This document shows, piece after piece, positions 11,167 to 22,044 of a stretch of DNA of 36,956 nucleotides; positions within the stretch are counted from its first letter, which is position 1; every line of letters starts with the position of its first letter. The notes under the pieces are model-generated. The model had not been told where the DNA came from. It worked only from the letters and a program-made list of their open reading frames with translations, and ran no database searches. Made by a program: the position numbers and the translations under genes. The DNA is from Cladosporium sp. IMV 00045 (lineage: Eukaryota > Ascomycota > Dothideomycetes > Cladosporiales > Cladosporiaceae), in contig MSJI02000189.1 in NCBI GenBank assembly GCA_001931905.2, positions 1 through 36,956 on the forward strand, given 5' to 3'.

Positions 11167-11701
11167 GTGTTGTGGTGGTTGGCGTTCGGGCAGGGTGGAT
11201 GTATTCCAGGTACTTTCAGGAGGGAAATGGTTCTTGGAAGGAAGATTGCGCAGAAGCCAGTCTTGGTAGGTTGGGGCAACACTGTGGTTCTCACCTCTGC
11301 ATTCTATTGTTGTCGCCAATTGCGCGCAGGAAGTCTCCAACTCTCTTGTAACGCTAGTAAGAGTCGTAAACATAATTGTTTCTTTCTTCGCCCTCACCTC
11401 TCATGAAAACGGTTTTGCCTGTTCCTGACTGCAACATTCACTATGTCTTGTCCGCCGTCATGTTCATGAAGACTAAAATAGGCGGCAATAAACCACGCAT
11501 TACATGTATGCATCAACGGGAAGCGAATGATGTAGAGAAAATCATGATGTATTAGGGAAAACCCGAGAGCTATGCAAAATATCCACAGAACGCCATCGCT
11601 ATGGTAAAATAGGGGGTGAAGATAATAACACAAAGAACCCCTAGATATGCAAAAATGCCGCTAAACGAAACAATAAAACCAGCCCTTTCCAACAAAGTCC
11701 C
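11167..11701. other. convergent intergenic region between YME2 and the channel gene
   Basis: The two genes point at each other, so this region should carry both 3' untranslated ends. It includes AT-richer sequence and AATAAA-like words on the plus strand near 11672, too far from the YME2 stop to assign confidently. No gene was seen. Confidence 0.35.
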
Positions 11702-14700
11702 TCAGAGCGCGATCAGATCAACATTACTAAAGTCCGGCGGGCTCCTGTGGAACTTCACTTTGCCCTTCTTATCCAGATCTGTTCCTTCGTTGCTCATGGC
11801 CAAATAATCACTCATGGCCTTGCCGCGGCGGACCTCATCATCGCTGACTCCCAGCTCGTCTTGAGGGAACCAGACGACTGGTCTGCGGGCTCTGAGCGCG
11901 GAGTGCTGGAAGGCGTAGCGGACCAGAAGATCCCTCTCGTCCGGCGTGAGGTCTTCCAGCTCGTCTGCTATGCCGGCGAAGAGCACGTCGGCGACGGTCT
12001 TCTGGCCCTCCTCGTCCCCTTCGGGATTTTGCGCTCCGTTCGCTCTGGTCAACTGGTTATCGATCTTGTTGGTCGCAGAGCCGATCATGCGCTCGACTCG
12101 CTTCTCGGCACGACCTGTGAGGTTGATGACGCCCTTCACTGGCTGTGTAGCTTTGTGCCAGCTCTTCGAGGACTCGTCGCGCTTAGCCCAGGAGTTCGAA
12201 GGGGTGCTCGTCTTGCTGGTGCGGCGGCGGTCGAGAGGGCCGCCTGGCGCGGCAGAAGACTCCGATAGATTCGCGACTTCATCAGGTTCTGCTTCGTCCT
12301 CATCCCTTTCCCTGTTCTTGAGCTGTTGCTCGAAATTCGCAGCATTTGCCTTTTCATCTTCCTGCTCCTGCCCTTCACCCGGCTGCGCAAATCGGGCAGC
12401 TTGGGCGCGAGCGAACTCCTCGTCGCGGATGACTGCGTCGTCCTCGAGGGTGATGGGCAGGTACCGCTCGAGTGGAGCGAAGGTTGATGCCAATATGCGG
12501 TGGTAGATTATCGTCGCGATCAGACAAATCAGCATGATGATAGCCTGGGGAAGGCAAGCCACTGATGAGCCACCCTCTGACACTTGAGTGAAGAAATATG
12601 CAGCAAGGCAGACCTCCATGACGTAAACACCAGTAAAGAGTTGATAGACAGCAGTCGGGAAAAGTAGACCGCCAGTGTCGTTCTTGAACTGATAAACGTA
12701 GAGAACGTTGTATCTGTAAACGACCCAGAATAGGCCAAAAATGAGAATCATGAAAACCAGCATCAGCGGAGCAATGCAAGAGTATGCAATCCCAATGACT
12801 GCAAAGTTCGTGAAGGGAGGGAAGAATGAGCCCCATTTGATCTGGGACAAGGTCGTTTGTCTACGCCATTGCTGCCTTGGCGTAGAGTCGATTATTGGCC
12901 CGAGGAGGAACCAGACGATGAGGGTACCGATCTGAAGAAGCTCACCAGCCGCACTTGATAAGGATCGGAGCATCAAGTACTTGAAAAAGTAGGAGGAGGC
13001 TTGCGGGAGATTCGAGGCGAGTCGACTTGCTGTGCCAACGACATCCGTCACGGTATCTGTGACGAAGCTGATAAGTCCGGAACTCAGAGTCACGACAAGG
13101 AAGATCTAGATGTTCAGTTAGAGCTTGAAGTTGATGGTTGACGAGTTTTGGGGTCTTACCTGGATGAACAAGAAAACAAAGTACCACTTCTGAACTCCCA
13201 TTTCCGTGGAGTTTCCGGTTGGCACGCCCTGGAACTTAACCAGAAACCTATAAATGATCGGCACCAGGATAAGAATCAACTGCAGCAATGCCGGAGATAG
13301 AATACCCTGGATGATGCTTTTCGCTGTGCTTGGGAAATCATCAAGCCATCCGAGCCATTTGATTTGTCGAGCAAGTTCCGCAATGTTCCCTAGTAGTGCG
13401 CTGAAGGCGACTGGGATAGCGTACAGGATGATCAGCCCGCCGCTCAGTATGGTGACAACACCAACGCGTGTGTACCGTTCCCACCACTTGATCGACATGT
13501 TATCCCAAAGAACATCTTCCGGACTGATTTCGACAAGGCGTGGAGCCATGTGTTGCGGAACATGATGACTGACCGACTGACAAGCCATGTGTGCTGCAAC
13601 CTGGTGATTGAATTGGATAAAGGCGCTGTTCATGTAGGGGAAGTTTTCGGCATTGTTCTGGTCGGCCTCAATTTCGGCGTTCAGCCTCGCAAGCTCTCTG
13701 CGACAATGATAGATGCGATCGACTTTCTTTCCCATCCAAGGAAGTGCTGGGAACCAGTCTTGGTTGACAACCGGTAGACGGATTGTTTCACGATCCTTTG
13801 GTTTGATATATTTGCGCCAAGATGCATTTTCGTCTCTGTCGTCATCGAAACTCTCATTCAAGGCTTCAGGGTAGCCGCCAGCAGGAATCACGGGATCGCT
13901 CGTCCAGAACATGAGCTTTTCTAGCCATTTGCTGCGAGCAATGTCTTGTCCAGGAGTTTCTTTAGGGGCGTGTGTTGCATTTGCAACGGCTTCAACCGCT
14001 GTCTCTTGGCTCTCGCGCAAAGGCTGCAAATCGGATTCTCTGCTCTGCGGGCGAGTTTGAGTAGCTGGCTGCGTGCTTGGCGGTTTGGGTACTTGTCCAT
14101 TAGCCTCGGCGTAAGGGCTTGGAAGTACGTCTGATGGTATCCTTGGGGGTTCAGGCCTCGTATTAGGTGCAAGGTGAGAATTATGGTCTTTCTCGCGGTC
14201 CCGATTATCGTCACTTTCCCCACTGTCCCCAACAGGCGTCATTTCTTGCCCGTCGTGGTGATCCTCCATAGTGCCGTCCTTTTTGCTACGCTTTTTGTCC
14301 TTTTTCATTTCCTTCTCATGCTTTTTCCGACACTTTCTGATCAAGTTGGTTTCTGCCTCTTCAAGCGACTGTGCGAAGTCGTTGCGCTTCGAAATCTTGT
14401 CGGCAAGATCATCGTAGTTGCGGTTGATCCAAATGTTGCGGATACCGCCTGGGAAAACATCGTACAAGCCGTCAAGCGCTTCGATGGTAAGCCACTTCTT
14501 CGGAATACCAGTGACGAGGACAGTGGTCGCCGAAGCTCGAATGCGGTGTTGAGGGCTGGCAAGATAGGCTTGTCGGACCCGGATGTAGCCACGAAGTTCC
14601 TCGTACACGTTGTAGAGGATCCAGACAATTGCGAGCACAGCTAGAATCAAGTGCGCCCATAGTCGTTTCGCGACATGTTGATACCCCACGTTGGCGATCG

Positions 14701-15172
14701 TAAGTTTGCCCAGCCCTTCCTGTTTTTTGTCAGGCCGAGGGTCCCCCGACCAGTTGTTAATGGGAAGCAAGATGGGCGCAATGATGACAAGCATCGGCGC
14801 AAAAATCTTGAGCAGCATGCGCAAGTACCGAATGTAAAAATATGCATCGAGGCCGCATTTCTGAATGAATTGCAGGCTTGGTGTGGTGAAGACAGGCTTA
14901 ACCCAGCCTATGATGCCGTGAGGAGGGAGGGCAATACGCTCGCGAGGTGGTACCAGGTACGTTCGAGGTCGATAGATCCGGTCCAACCTCCATCGCAAGA
15001 GAAAAAAAACAAGTAGTTGTATACCAGCAGAAGCGAGACCGGCAGCGAGTGCAGCGAGAAGGGCATCCCAAGTGTCGTCTCCATCGAGGGCAGCGCCGGC
15101 GTTTCCTCCTATGATCGACCCTATATCGTTGAAGTTGACGTCCTCGGCGTTCGGAGAAGGATTTGTCGACAT
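11702..15172 (-). CDS. CSC1: CSC1/OSCA-type calcium-permeable stress-gated cation channel
   Basis: Exons 13160-15172 and 11702-13105 encode 1138 residues. The 54-base intron has GTAAGA, a CTAAC branch and a CTAG acceptor, and the frame joins FLFIQ to IFLVVTL within a membrane helix. The order of parts is that of the Phm7/Rsn1/CSC1 family. First come three N-terminal spans (LAAGLASAGIQLLVFFLLRW; APMLVIIAPILLPIN; LILAVLAIVWILYNVY). A long cytosolic domain follows, with the ATTVLVTGIPKKWLTIEAL start and the conserved HHVPQHMAPRLVEISPEDVLWDN-type segment near its end. Then comes a block of several spans, and a long tail containing VVWFPQDELGVSDDE, the C-terminal PHM7_ext motif. These proteins conduct cations when membrane tension or osmolarity changes. 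The cytosolic domain holds an unusual charged insert (see findings). Which paralogue this is cannot be decided by eye. Confidence 0.88.
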
Positions 15173-16713
15173 TTTCGCGATCTCTTAATATCAGTTCGGT
15201 GGTATCATCACTCCCTGGCCAGCAGTGGAATAATGAAGGTATTAGGAGCAGAGGGAGAAGGAGGAGTTTGTGGTTTGTATCGACAAGAAGCCGTCGGGGT
15301 TGCTATTGCCAGCCGTGTCTTGGCGCGTCTTTACGTCAGAGATCAAGCCACGGCGCTTCTTGACATGTGCAGGCGCTGTTTCATTGCGACACTACAGGGC
15401 AGGAGTGCTTTGTGGTGGTGCCTAGCAAGGCACGAATCAAAAAGAGAGGGCGTTCCCGGTGACGAGTAATGACTGTTAGTAGTAGCGAGAAGATGCTCGC
15501 GTTCAGCACGCAGAGATATGCACGTGACGAAGTCTTTACAAAGTCCCGTTTTAGCCGCCACGGCAGTCAAAAAAGCAAATCGCCTTGTTTTGCCCCTTAT
15601 CGAGCTCGTAGACTTCATGCTAAGATTGAGCCGCTTCTTCAATCTTGGAAGGTCCCGGAGAAACGGCCCGACACGGGCAAGTACATCTCAAGGTCAGTGG
15701 TATAAGGAAGTGTGTATGTTCTCAATCTCACACAAAAGAGCACGAGCTGCGTGTGATCTCATACAATCCTTCAGGAGCGTGCCACATCGCCATTCTCCAG
15801 ATTATGATGTCCAGCCACGCCAGCTTCTTGCTTTAACCCCTGTCGCAACCCTTGCATCCCTGCAGAGATCTCAACAAAAACCACCGCCTCCTACGCTGAG
15901 GCTTGCACGGCCATACACGACTTGGTACGCTCACTCAGGAAGCAGGAATCACAGACAATAAAGCTTGGTCTTGTGTTTGACAGGCTTGTGCAGTACGAGC
16001 CAAAAGTTTCCACTCATTCGCTGCTTTCTCTCAAATCCCGGCACTTATCTCTTGGTTGGTGGTCTCGGTCTTTAACTGATTCCCGCGAATGGGCAAGCTA
16101 CATGCATGGAAACAACTTGTACCTTCACTGTTCAGCTGGTGAGATACCTCCGAGGCCTAAATGAGGCTTACCCAAGTTGATGGGGAAAGCTTCGCGGAGA
16201 CTGTGAAGACGCAGGTCCACAAAGTTGCCTCTTAGTCAGCCAATGAGCTTGGGTTTTTGCTTACTTGAATGGCCAAATGGACGAGAATCTATAGCGAGCA
16301 CCTTTGTTCTTCCTTGCTGAATGCCACGTAGAGAAAAACCGTCAACTAGATCCCAACCTCATCGTCGTAAGAGTCATTGGAGGTCTAGGCGAATGGGTTC
16401 CAAGTCGCAGCTGCGGACTTCTACATGCAGCGCCAATCACAACTCGGAAGAGGTAATATTTATTGAGGGGAACCAAAAGATTTTCTGATCTGGATCAATC
16501 AGCAAATTAGCATAGCGAAAATGCCGCGATTGAACACATAACCAACAATTATCGCAACTGATAAGCGATGCATTGGCTGATGTAAAATTGCGAGTCACGC
16601 AGTCATAAAAGCCTTTGTTTCTCCAGCAAAATGCTCCACGAAAATCTTGAACTACCTCGATACCGACACATGCAGACTCACTACGCAAGCGGTCATTGGG
16701 ATAAGGCGCAACC
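15173..16713. other. 1.5 kb gap between the channel gene and the secreted-protein gene
   Basis: Both neighbours are transcribed away from this region, so it should contain two promoters. Frames such as the plus-strand one at 15518-15961 have arginine- and serine-heavy content without domains or a signal peptide and are not called. No repeat, TATA box or RNA gene was recognised. Confidence 0.35.
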
Positions 16714-17348
16714 ATGCTGTCGAAGCTACTCGCATCCATCGTACTGCTGGTCATCCTACCTGCCTCAAACCTGCCTGTGGCCGCGAAGAAGCCAAAGGGG
16801 CGGTATGCGTATGCTGGAGGTTTCAAGTGGCAGCGGAAAACAAATCTCAACGATGTCCCTCAGCACTGCCAGCCCACAACGGAGGGCCACAGACCGACCC
16901 ATACTTACGTGGACCTGTCTAAAAGTAAAGAGCGCAGATCACCTCAACATGTTTTCACGACACTGACCTTGTCTTCCCAGAATGCGAAGAGAGCGGCATA
17001 CCTGGCACAAGCTGCTTGAATTTCGTCGACGGAACGTATGGCGAGCCCATGGATGTCGCGGATGTAGACGACCTCAAGCATGTCGTGCGGGTGCATGTCA
17101 ACAAGACCTCTGAATCCGCCACAACCTATTGCGATGGCCCTTGGACGGCTGAATTCGATAAGTTCAGGGGCGAAAAGAAGCCGCCCAAAGAGCTTGTGGA
17201 CATTTGGACTGATGCCGTTGAGCTTTTGAAGCAAGCGCTGGCTGACACTTCGAACGTCGGTTATGTCGTTTTTCAATGGAGGACTTCCGATGCTGTTCAC
17301 TGGAAGACTTCCGATTCTTGGAAGAAGATTGTGGTGCGTAGGAACTGA
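16714..17348 (+). CDS. Small secreted cysteine-containing protein, effector-like candidate
   Basis: Exons 16714-16924 and 16981-17348 encode 192 residues. The 56-base intron has a GTAAAG donor, an ACTGAC branch and a CCCAG acceptor, and joining the exons leaves one open frame to the stop. The N-terminus MLSKLLASIVLLVILPASN is a strong signal peptide, with likely cleavage after PVAA at about residue 25. The mature part has four cysteines (QHCQ, KKCEE, TSCLN, TYCDG), which could form two disulfides, one N-glycosylation site (NKT), and a lysine- and tryptophan-bearing C-terminus. I recognise no family. Small, secreted, cysteine-bearing orphan proteins in fungi are often deployed at the cell surface or against hosts or competitors, but nothing here proves that. 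The splice model is by eye. Confidence 0.6.
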
Positions 17349-18012
17349 TCCTTGAGACTTGTGGCCTTTCAGAAGCTGTTCTGGCAACAATAGACTGCCT
17401 CGGCAAATGCCAGGCGAGGCTTTCAGGTCAACTACTCGTCCTTGATCAGGTTGGTGACGATAATGGAGAGATGATAGCGAGCAACTGTTGGTGCGAAGAT
17501 GTTGCTGCGGGCAATGGGATTACCGCCTCAATTGATTTGGAGAGATGTTCTGCTTAACCTTTCTTTTTTTCTTCTCATCTTGTGACATTTGTTCTTTCTT
17601 GCAGTCAGTGATCTAGAATGGCTTCAAAGCCGCAAAGAACGATTAAATCGGCTTCATGTCCGCTAGGGGTCGACAGCTCAGGCTGTGCTCGCTGAAGATT
17701 AAGTCTTGTAAATAACTCGCTCTCGTCTTGAGAACGACCAAGCCATGTCGCTCCCGAGTTCTACGCTAAAAGTACATGTATATATGAAAAGTGCAGTATA
17801 TATGAAGGTGAAATGAATCTCGAAGAATGACGTGAGGGTTGGAGGCTGGTTCTCCAAAGCCGAGCCGAGAGCTCGCGCTGACCTCACACTTGGGCATCGA
17901 TCGCATGTGAAACATCGCGCATCTTCTACGGGCTCTCCGCCCGGATAAGTCGCTACTTTACATATACTCGTCTTCCGCAAGGCCAATCTGAACATATCTC
18001 AGCAAATGCATC
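17349..18012. other. intergenic region upstream of the F-box-like gene
   Basis: It holds the 3' end of the secreted-protein gene and the promoter of the next plus-strand gene. A pyrimidine-rich tract lies near 17555-17605, and an 11-base word with a TATATA core is repeated at 17778 and 17796, roughly 210-235 bases upstream of the ATG. No gene was seen. Confidence 0.4.
17778..17806. repeat. short direct repeat with TATATA core
   Basis: The word GTATATATGAA occurs at 17778-17788 and again at 17796-17806, 18 bases apart, in the promoter region of the F-box-like gene. Either copy could serve as a TATA element. The match is exact, but the word is short and AT-rich, so chance duplication is possible. 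Confidence 0.4.
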
Positions 18013-19359
18013 ATGGCCGGCCAGCGCCCTCCGCCCATCACGACCGACCCGTACCCATGGCGTGAATCCGTCCTCTCCACCCGCACCCTCTCATATATCA
18101 GCCAGGCAGATGCGCTCGGCTCGCCTGGACACCCTCCTAACTCGCCATTCCACTCGCATTCACGAAACACAAGCTGGAGCCATGCGTTCCGTGGACCAAC
18201 CAGGCGGAGCACCATGGACGAGGAATCAGACGCTGGCTTAGAGATGGCACGCACGCGACGGTTGGAGGATATCACCGAGCTGCCGGACAGCGTCGCAAAG
18301 AGTCCACTGTTCTCTTTGCCCAGGGAGATAAGAGACAGAGTCTATTTATTCTGCCTAGGGTCAAGCGAGGGCGAGCTCGTGAAATGGCCAGTTGTGCCCG
18401 AAGAGAAGTCCATGGGCATCACACCTCAGCTACTCCGGACGTGCAAGTTGATCTACGCTGAGGCAACAAGCGTGCTATACTCGTCCAACGACTTCTACTT
18501 CACACACCCGAGCGACGCCAATATGTTTGTTCGCGCAATGTGCTCACCGATCGGAACAATCACCCACCTAAGCCTGCAGGTCAAAGCCCAGGACACCCGC
18601 CTTTGGATGCCATACTTGACCTCGACGGACCCGCACCGCAGCCTGAAGGCAGATTTCCCGAGTCTCAAAGATATCCTAATCTGCTATAAGAGCAACAAAT
18701 GGCAGCACGGTCTCTCAATCGAATCAAACCTCCGCCAATGCTCCGAAGACAGTCGCCTGGAAGAAATGATGAAAGGTCTCGGCCACGTCTTCTACCCAGC
18801 AGAGACGGCGGAGCTACCAGCTTCCACACCGGCAACGCAAGAAGAGTTCCAGCGCTACTTGGAAGCCCACCCCGACGCTTTCCCAAGCGAAGAGGGCAGC
18901 TTCAAACAGCGCTTGCTGCAGCTTCACCGAGCGCAACAAGCCTTCGCCTCCACCCGCCAGCCAGCCCTGGCTCCTTCCATAAAAGTCGTATGCGCATGTC
19001 GCGTTCACCACACTCATTTCACAATGCTCACATCGAGCTCTCCCACCCCTCATCACCAAGCGCCCACGCAACAAGCCCACGGCGCTCAAGGCGTCGCCGG
19101 ACCCGCAGCAGCAGCAGTAGGAATGATTCCCGGAATGGCCACTTTGCAAGGCATGTTCGCGACTGCTCCTCATCCGACACAACAGCCCGTGCAGCCGGGC
19201 GAAGAATACCGGGGCTTCTCGCCCATTGACTTCAGGGGAAAAGGGAAGCGGGTGGCCGAGTTGGGCTGGGGAGGAATTGTGAATGTGGCGAGAACTGTAT
19301 ATGCGAAGAAAGGAAAGATCGAACTGGCTTTGGAGGTTTCTAGCCTTGAAGCACGTTGA
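18013..19359 (+). CDS. F-box-like / 2EXR-type fungal protein of unknown function
   Basis: A single-exon gene for 448 residues. After a disordered N-terminus rich in Pro and Ser comes SPLFSLPREIRDRVYLFCLG at about residues 97-116, the F-box-like helix found at the start of many fungal DUF7730/2EXR proteins. It is followed by the usual LLRTCKLIYAEATSVLY and NDFYFTHPSDANMF segments about 35-60 residues later. In this family the motif resembles an F-box and may bind Skp1, but most members are untested. The C-terminal third has a Gln/Ala/Pro-rich stretch (HHQAPTQQAHGAQGVAG) and ends in a better conserved KGKRVAELGWGGIVNVART segment. The first ATG was used; a second Met at residue 68 is possible. 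It converges with the dehydrogenase gene, with only about 180 bases between the stops. Confidence 0.75.
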   Translation: MAGQRPPPITTDPYPWRESVLSTRTLSYISQADALGSPGHPPNSPFHSHSRNTSWSHAFRGPTRRSTMDEESDAGLEMARTRRLEDITELPDSVAKSPLFSLPREIRDRVYLFCLGSSEGELVKWPVVPEEKSMGITPQLLRTCKLIYAEATSVLYSSNDFYFTHPSDANMFVRAMCSPIGTITHLSLQVKAQDTRLWMPYLTSTDPHRSLKADFPSLKDILICYKSNKWQHGLSIESNLRQCSEDSRLEEMMKGLGHVFYPAETAELPASTPATQEEFQRYLEAHPDAFPSEEGSFKQRLLQLHRAQQAFASTRQPALAPSIKVVCACRVHHTHFTMLTSSSPTPHHQAPTQQAHGAQGVAGPAAAAVGMIPGMATLQGMFATAPHPTQQPVQPGEEYRGFSPIDFRGKGKRVAELGWGGIVNVARTVYAKKGKIELALEVSSLEAR

Positions 19360-19540
19360 GTTGATGTGCTACTGTGGCTTTACGATGGAAACGAGGATAC
19401 GACGCTACGAATTCCAATGATGATTGAGACTTGCATGAAGACCAGACGGGTCAAGCACAGTGGACCCGGTGTTTCTCATGAACCACAAAATGAAATTATT
19501 TCGCTCAAGCATATCCCAGAACGCCCACATTACCTTTAGT

Positions 19541-20542
19541 TCACTTCGCTTTTGGCCACCCAGGTCCACCAGCAGCCTTCAACTCCTTCTCCGTCCACTC
19601 CCAAAGCTTCTCCCTCAGCGCCTCATCCTGCGCGAACTTCGAGCCCGGCTTCTGCACTCCGATGGGCTCGTAGTAAGCACCGTTTTGCACGGCCGCCGCA
19701 GCACACCATAGCTGCGTCTTCGCGCCATCTTCGACCGAGAGTCCAACCCAGCCGACGATGTTGCGGATAAGGAGAGAAAGCCACTTGGCGCCGCCTGCTT
19801 TGCTGCGGTTGATTTCCGTGTCGACGAAGCCGGGGTGTGCAGACACGCTCATGATGGACGGGTAGAGCTGGGCGAGTTTCTTCGTGAAGAGGATGTTGGC
19901 CAATTTGCTCTGGGCGTAGCGTGTGAAGGTGTGGTAGTTGGACATGTCGGTTTTGACTTCCGAGAGGACGAGGCCGGTTTGAGACGGGGCTCGGCCGTGG
20001 GCGATGGAGGAGACGTTGATGATTCGGACGGAGCTTGCTGGGGACGTTGAGGCGGTGTTGAGCAGCAAGGGAAGGAGCAGTTGGGTGAAGTATGCGTGGC
20101 CGACGTGGTTAATGCCGAACTGCGTCTCGTAGCCGTCCTTCGTCAGTGAAGGCGGGGTGGCGGCAATGCCTGCATTGTTGTACAGAATGTCAAGGCGGGC
20201 GGCCTGCGAGATGATTGCGGTGGCGGCTTCCTTGGTGCTCTCGAGTGAGTTGAGATCGAGCTTGATGGGGACGATGTTGGCCTGCGGGTGCTGGGACTTG
20301 ATCTCGGAGATCAAGGGCTCTGCAGATGCTGGATTGCGGGCACACAAGTAGATGCACGCGGGATTGTGGACAGCGAGCCTGCGAACGGTCTCTGCTCCAA
20401 TACCTGCATTGCCTAAGGTGGTTGTTAGCAATCACTTGTAAGCTAAAAATTTCGCTGCGATGTGTTGCATACCACCCGTAACGGCGATGACCTTGCCCTT
20501 GAGGTCAGGAAGCTCAATGTCTGGATTGAAGGACTTTGGCAT
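19541..20542 (-). CDS. Short-chain dehydrogenase/reductase, retinol dehydrogenase-like
   Basis: Exons 20473-20542 and 19541-20412 encode 313 residues. The 60-base intron has GTATGC, a GCTAAC branch and a CTTAG acceptor. Splicing restores the cofactor motif TGGNAGIG (residues 22-29), which straddles the junction, so the model is well supported. Other classical SDR landmarks are present: NNAG at 102-105, NVSS at 156-159 (catalytic Ser), and YAQSK at 189-193 (catalytic Tyr and Lys), with the PGFVDTEIN loop after them. The enzyme should use NAD(P)H to oxidise or reduce an alcohol or carbonyl; the substrate is unknown. The overall pattern is closest to the retinol dehydrogenase/WWOX-like fungal SDRs. 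There is no signal peptide or membrane anchor, so it is probably cytosolic. Confidence 0.88.
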
Positions 20543-22044
20543 GATGGAACAGTCGTCCGATGTTGTTCGTTGGATGTCTAAGTTTTGGTATGTCGAACTA
20601 ATCGCCGTTCGGCAGTTGTGAGCAAATGTGGTTCTTCTGTGTGAAGACTTCGGATGGCCTGTGAGCGGCTTTTATCGACGTTCTGGATAAAGTAACAGTA
20701 GGCAGCAGCGATTACTTATCGGCTTGTTGATTGCTAACATTTCGATGGGAAGGAAGTGTAATTTGCTTACCTTATGAAACAGCACGGCCGCAGTTGTGCA
20801 GAGAAAAGCGGAGCCGGAATTTTCAAGACATGAAGAACCCTCCGGTCACGACGACACCACATCTTTACACGTAACTGACATCCTCCCGGTCACAAGCCCA
20901 GCGCCTACATTCATCTGATCATTCAAGAGATGCTAATGGGTCGCTTATTTGCCTACCTTGCTCTGTTGACGCGAGTCTCAATTCGACTTCTTAGCTTGCC
21001 GTCGACGCGTGAAAACACGCTCAACCGCTTTCTGCTGGCATGGGTCACTTACGCATGAGGGAATCCATCAGCGTGCATTCTGACCGGCTCTCATCAAGCA
21101 CAATCTTGAGACATCTCATCCTCATGGATATGCATTGAGAAAAGGAGAGCACGCAAGACAGAAGACGGCTTTGCGAGTCGAGACAACCGAGGCCCAGATT
21201 CTCAGCCGCACTCCAAACCTTCTGCCTATCCTCTGGTCGCGAGGATCCGTTTTCTCTCGCGTGACAATTACTCCATCAGCTAACCAGACGAACAGGCCCC
21301 ATGTTCCTTTGCAATACGATCAGACTACTGTAGGTTCATTTGTGGAAGGACCCATCTGGAAGCGTGCGATCAATGATTGTGGCGGCAAGACGCGAAACCT
21401 TTCGCTAGTTTCAATAAAAGCTACACTTCATCGACCTCGTATCCACGCGACGTGGCGCAACATTCAGCCAATCTCATCATCCGCTGTCATGCCTATTGTC
21501 TGTAGTGCAAATCTTCCTTAGGCAGCATATCGATAGCCTGGCAAGGGTTTGCATGTGCCTTATAGCCACATTTGGTGACTACAATCTCGCTCTGGAACTA
21601 CATGCTAACTCCCACAGAACGCTAAGAGAGATTAATGTTACTTTCCCAGGAGAGGACACGAGGCCATCCTTACAGATATCCTGAAGTCTAAGTCCCTTCT
21701 TGAGAGTTACCACAGGCACAACCCCTGAAACCCTAAACCTTCTGCTATAACAAGACGTGTGGCGTCTTCCGGGGCCGACTTATCCGAATGAGCTTGTTTC
21801 TGGACAAGCCTTTCTTTGCATTGGCCTACATTTTTGACCTTCAATACTCCAAGGAGTGTTTTCAGCCATGGAATCTAACCTGAACAGACACGGCAGGTCA
21901 TCAACAGCCTATTTTCTGCCATTCAGCCGTGCCTTTTGAAGGGTATATAATCACTTAAGATGTAGATTCGAACGTAGGTCTTCACGTCTCCCGTGTCATT
22001 ATCGCTTCCTTTCAGCAGAACTCGCTATCGCGTGTTGTTCTGAC
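20543..22044. promoter_or_regulatory. 1.5 kb divergent promoter region, SDR gene and deacetylase gene
   Basis: Both flanking genes start from this region. A plus-strand frame at 21135-21521 (128 residues) has no domain, signal peptide or convincing composition and is not called. A good TATA box sits near the right end. No repeats were recognised. Confidence 0.4.
21944..21950 (+). promoter_or_regulatory. TATA box of the deacetylase gene
   Basis: TATATAA, preceded by GGG, lies 95 bases upstream of the ATG of the Agd3-like gene. Position and sequence suit a core promoter of an inducible fungal gene. The leader between it and the ATG is pyrimidine-rich and has no upstream ATG in good context. 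Confidence 0.6.

Noticed and set aside
15518..15961. Plus-strand frame of 147 codons
   Set aside because: No domain, no hydrophobic or coiled pattern, rich in Arg and Ser; lies in a divergent promoter region.
21135..21521. Plus-strand frame of 128 codons
   Set aside because: No recognisable domain or signal peptide and no splice extension; probably chance in a long promoter region.
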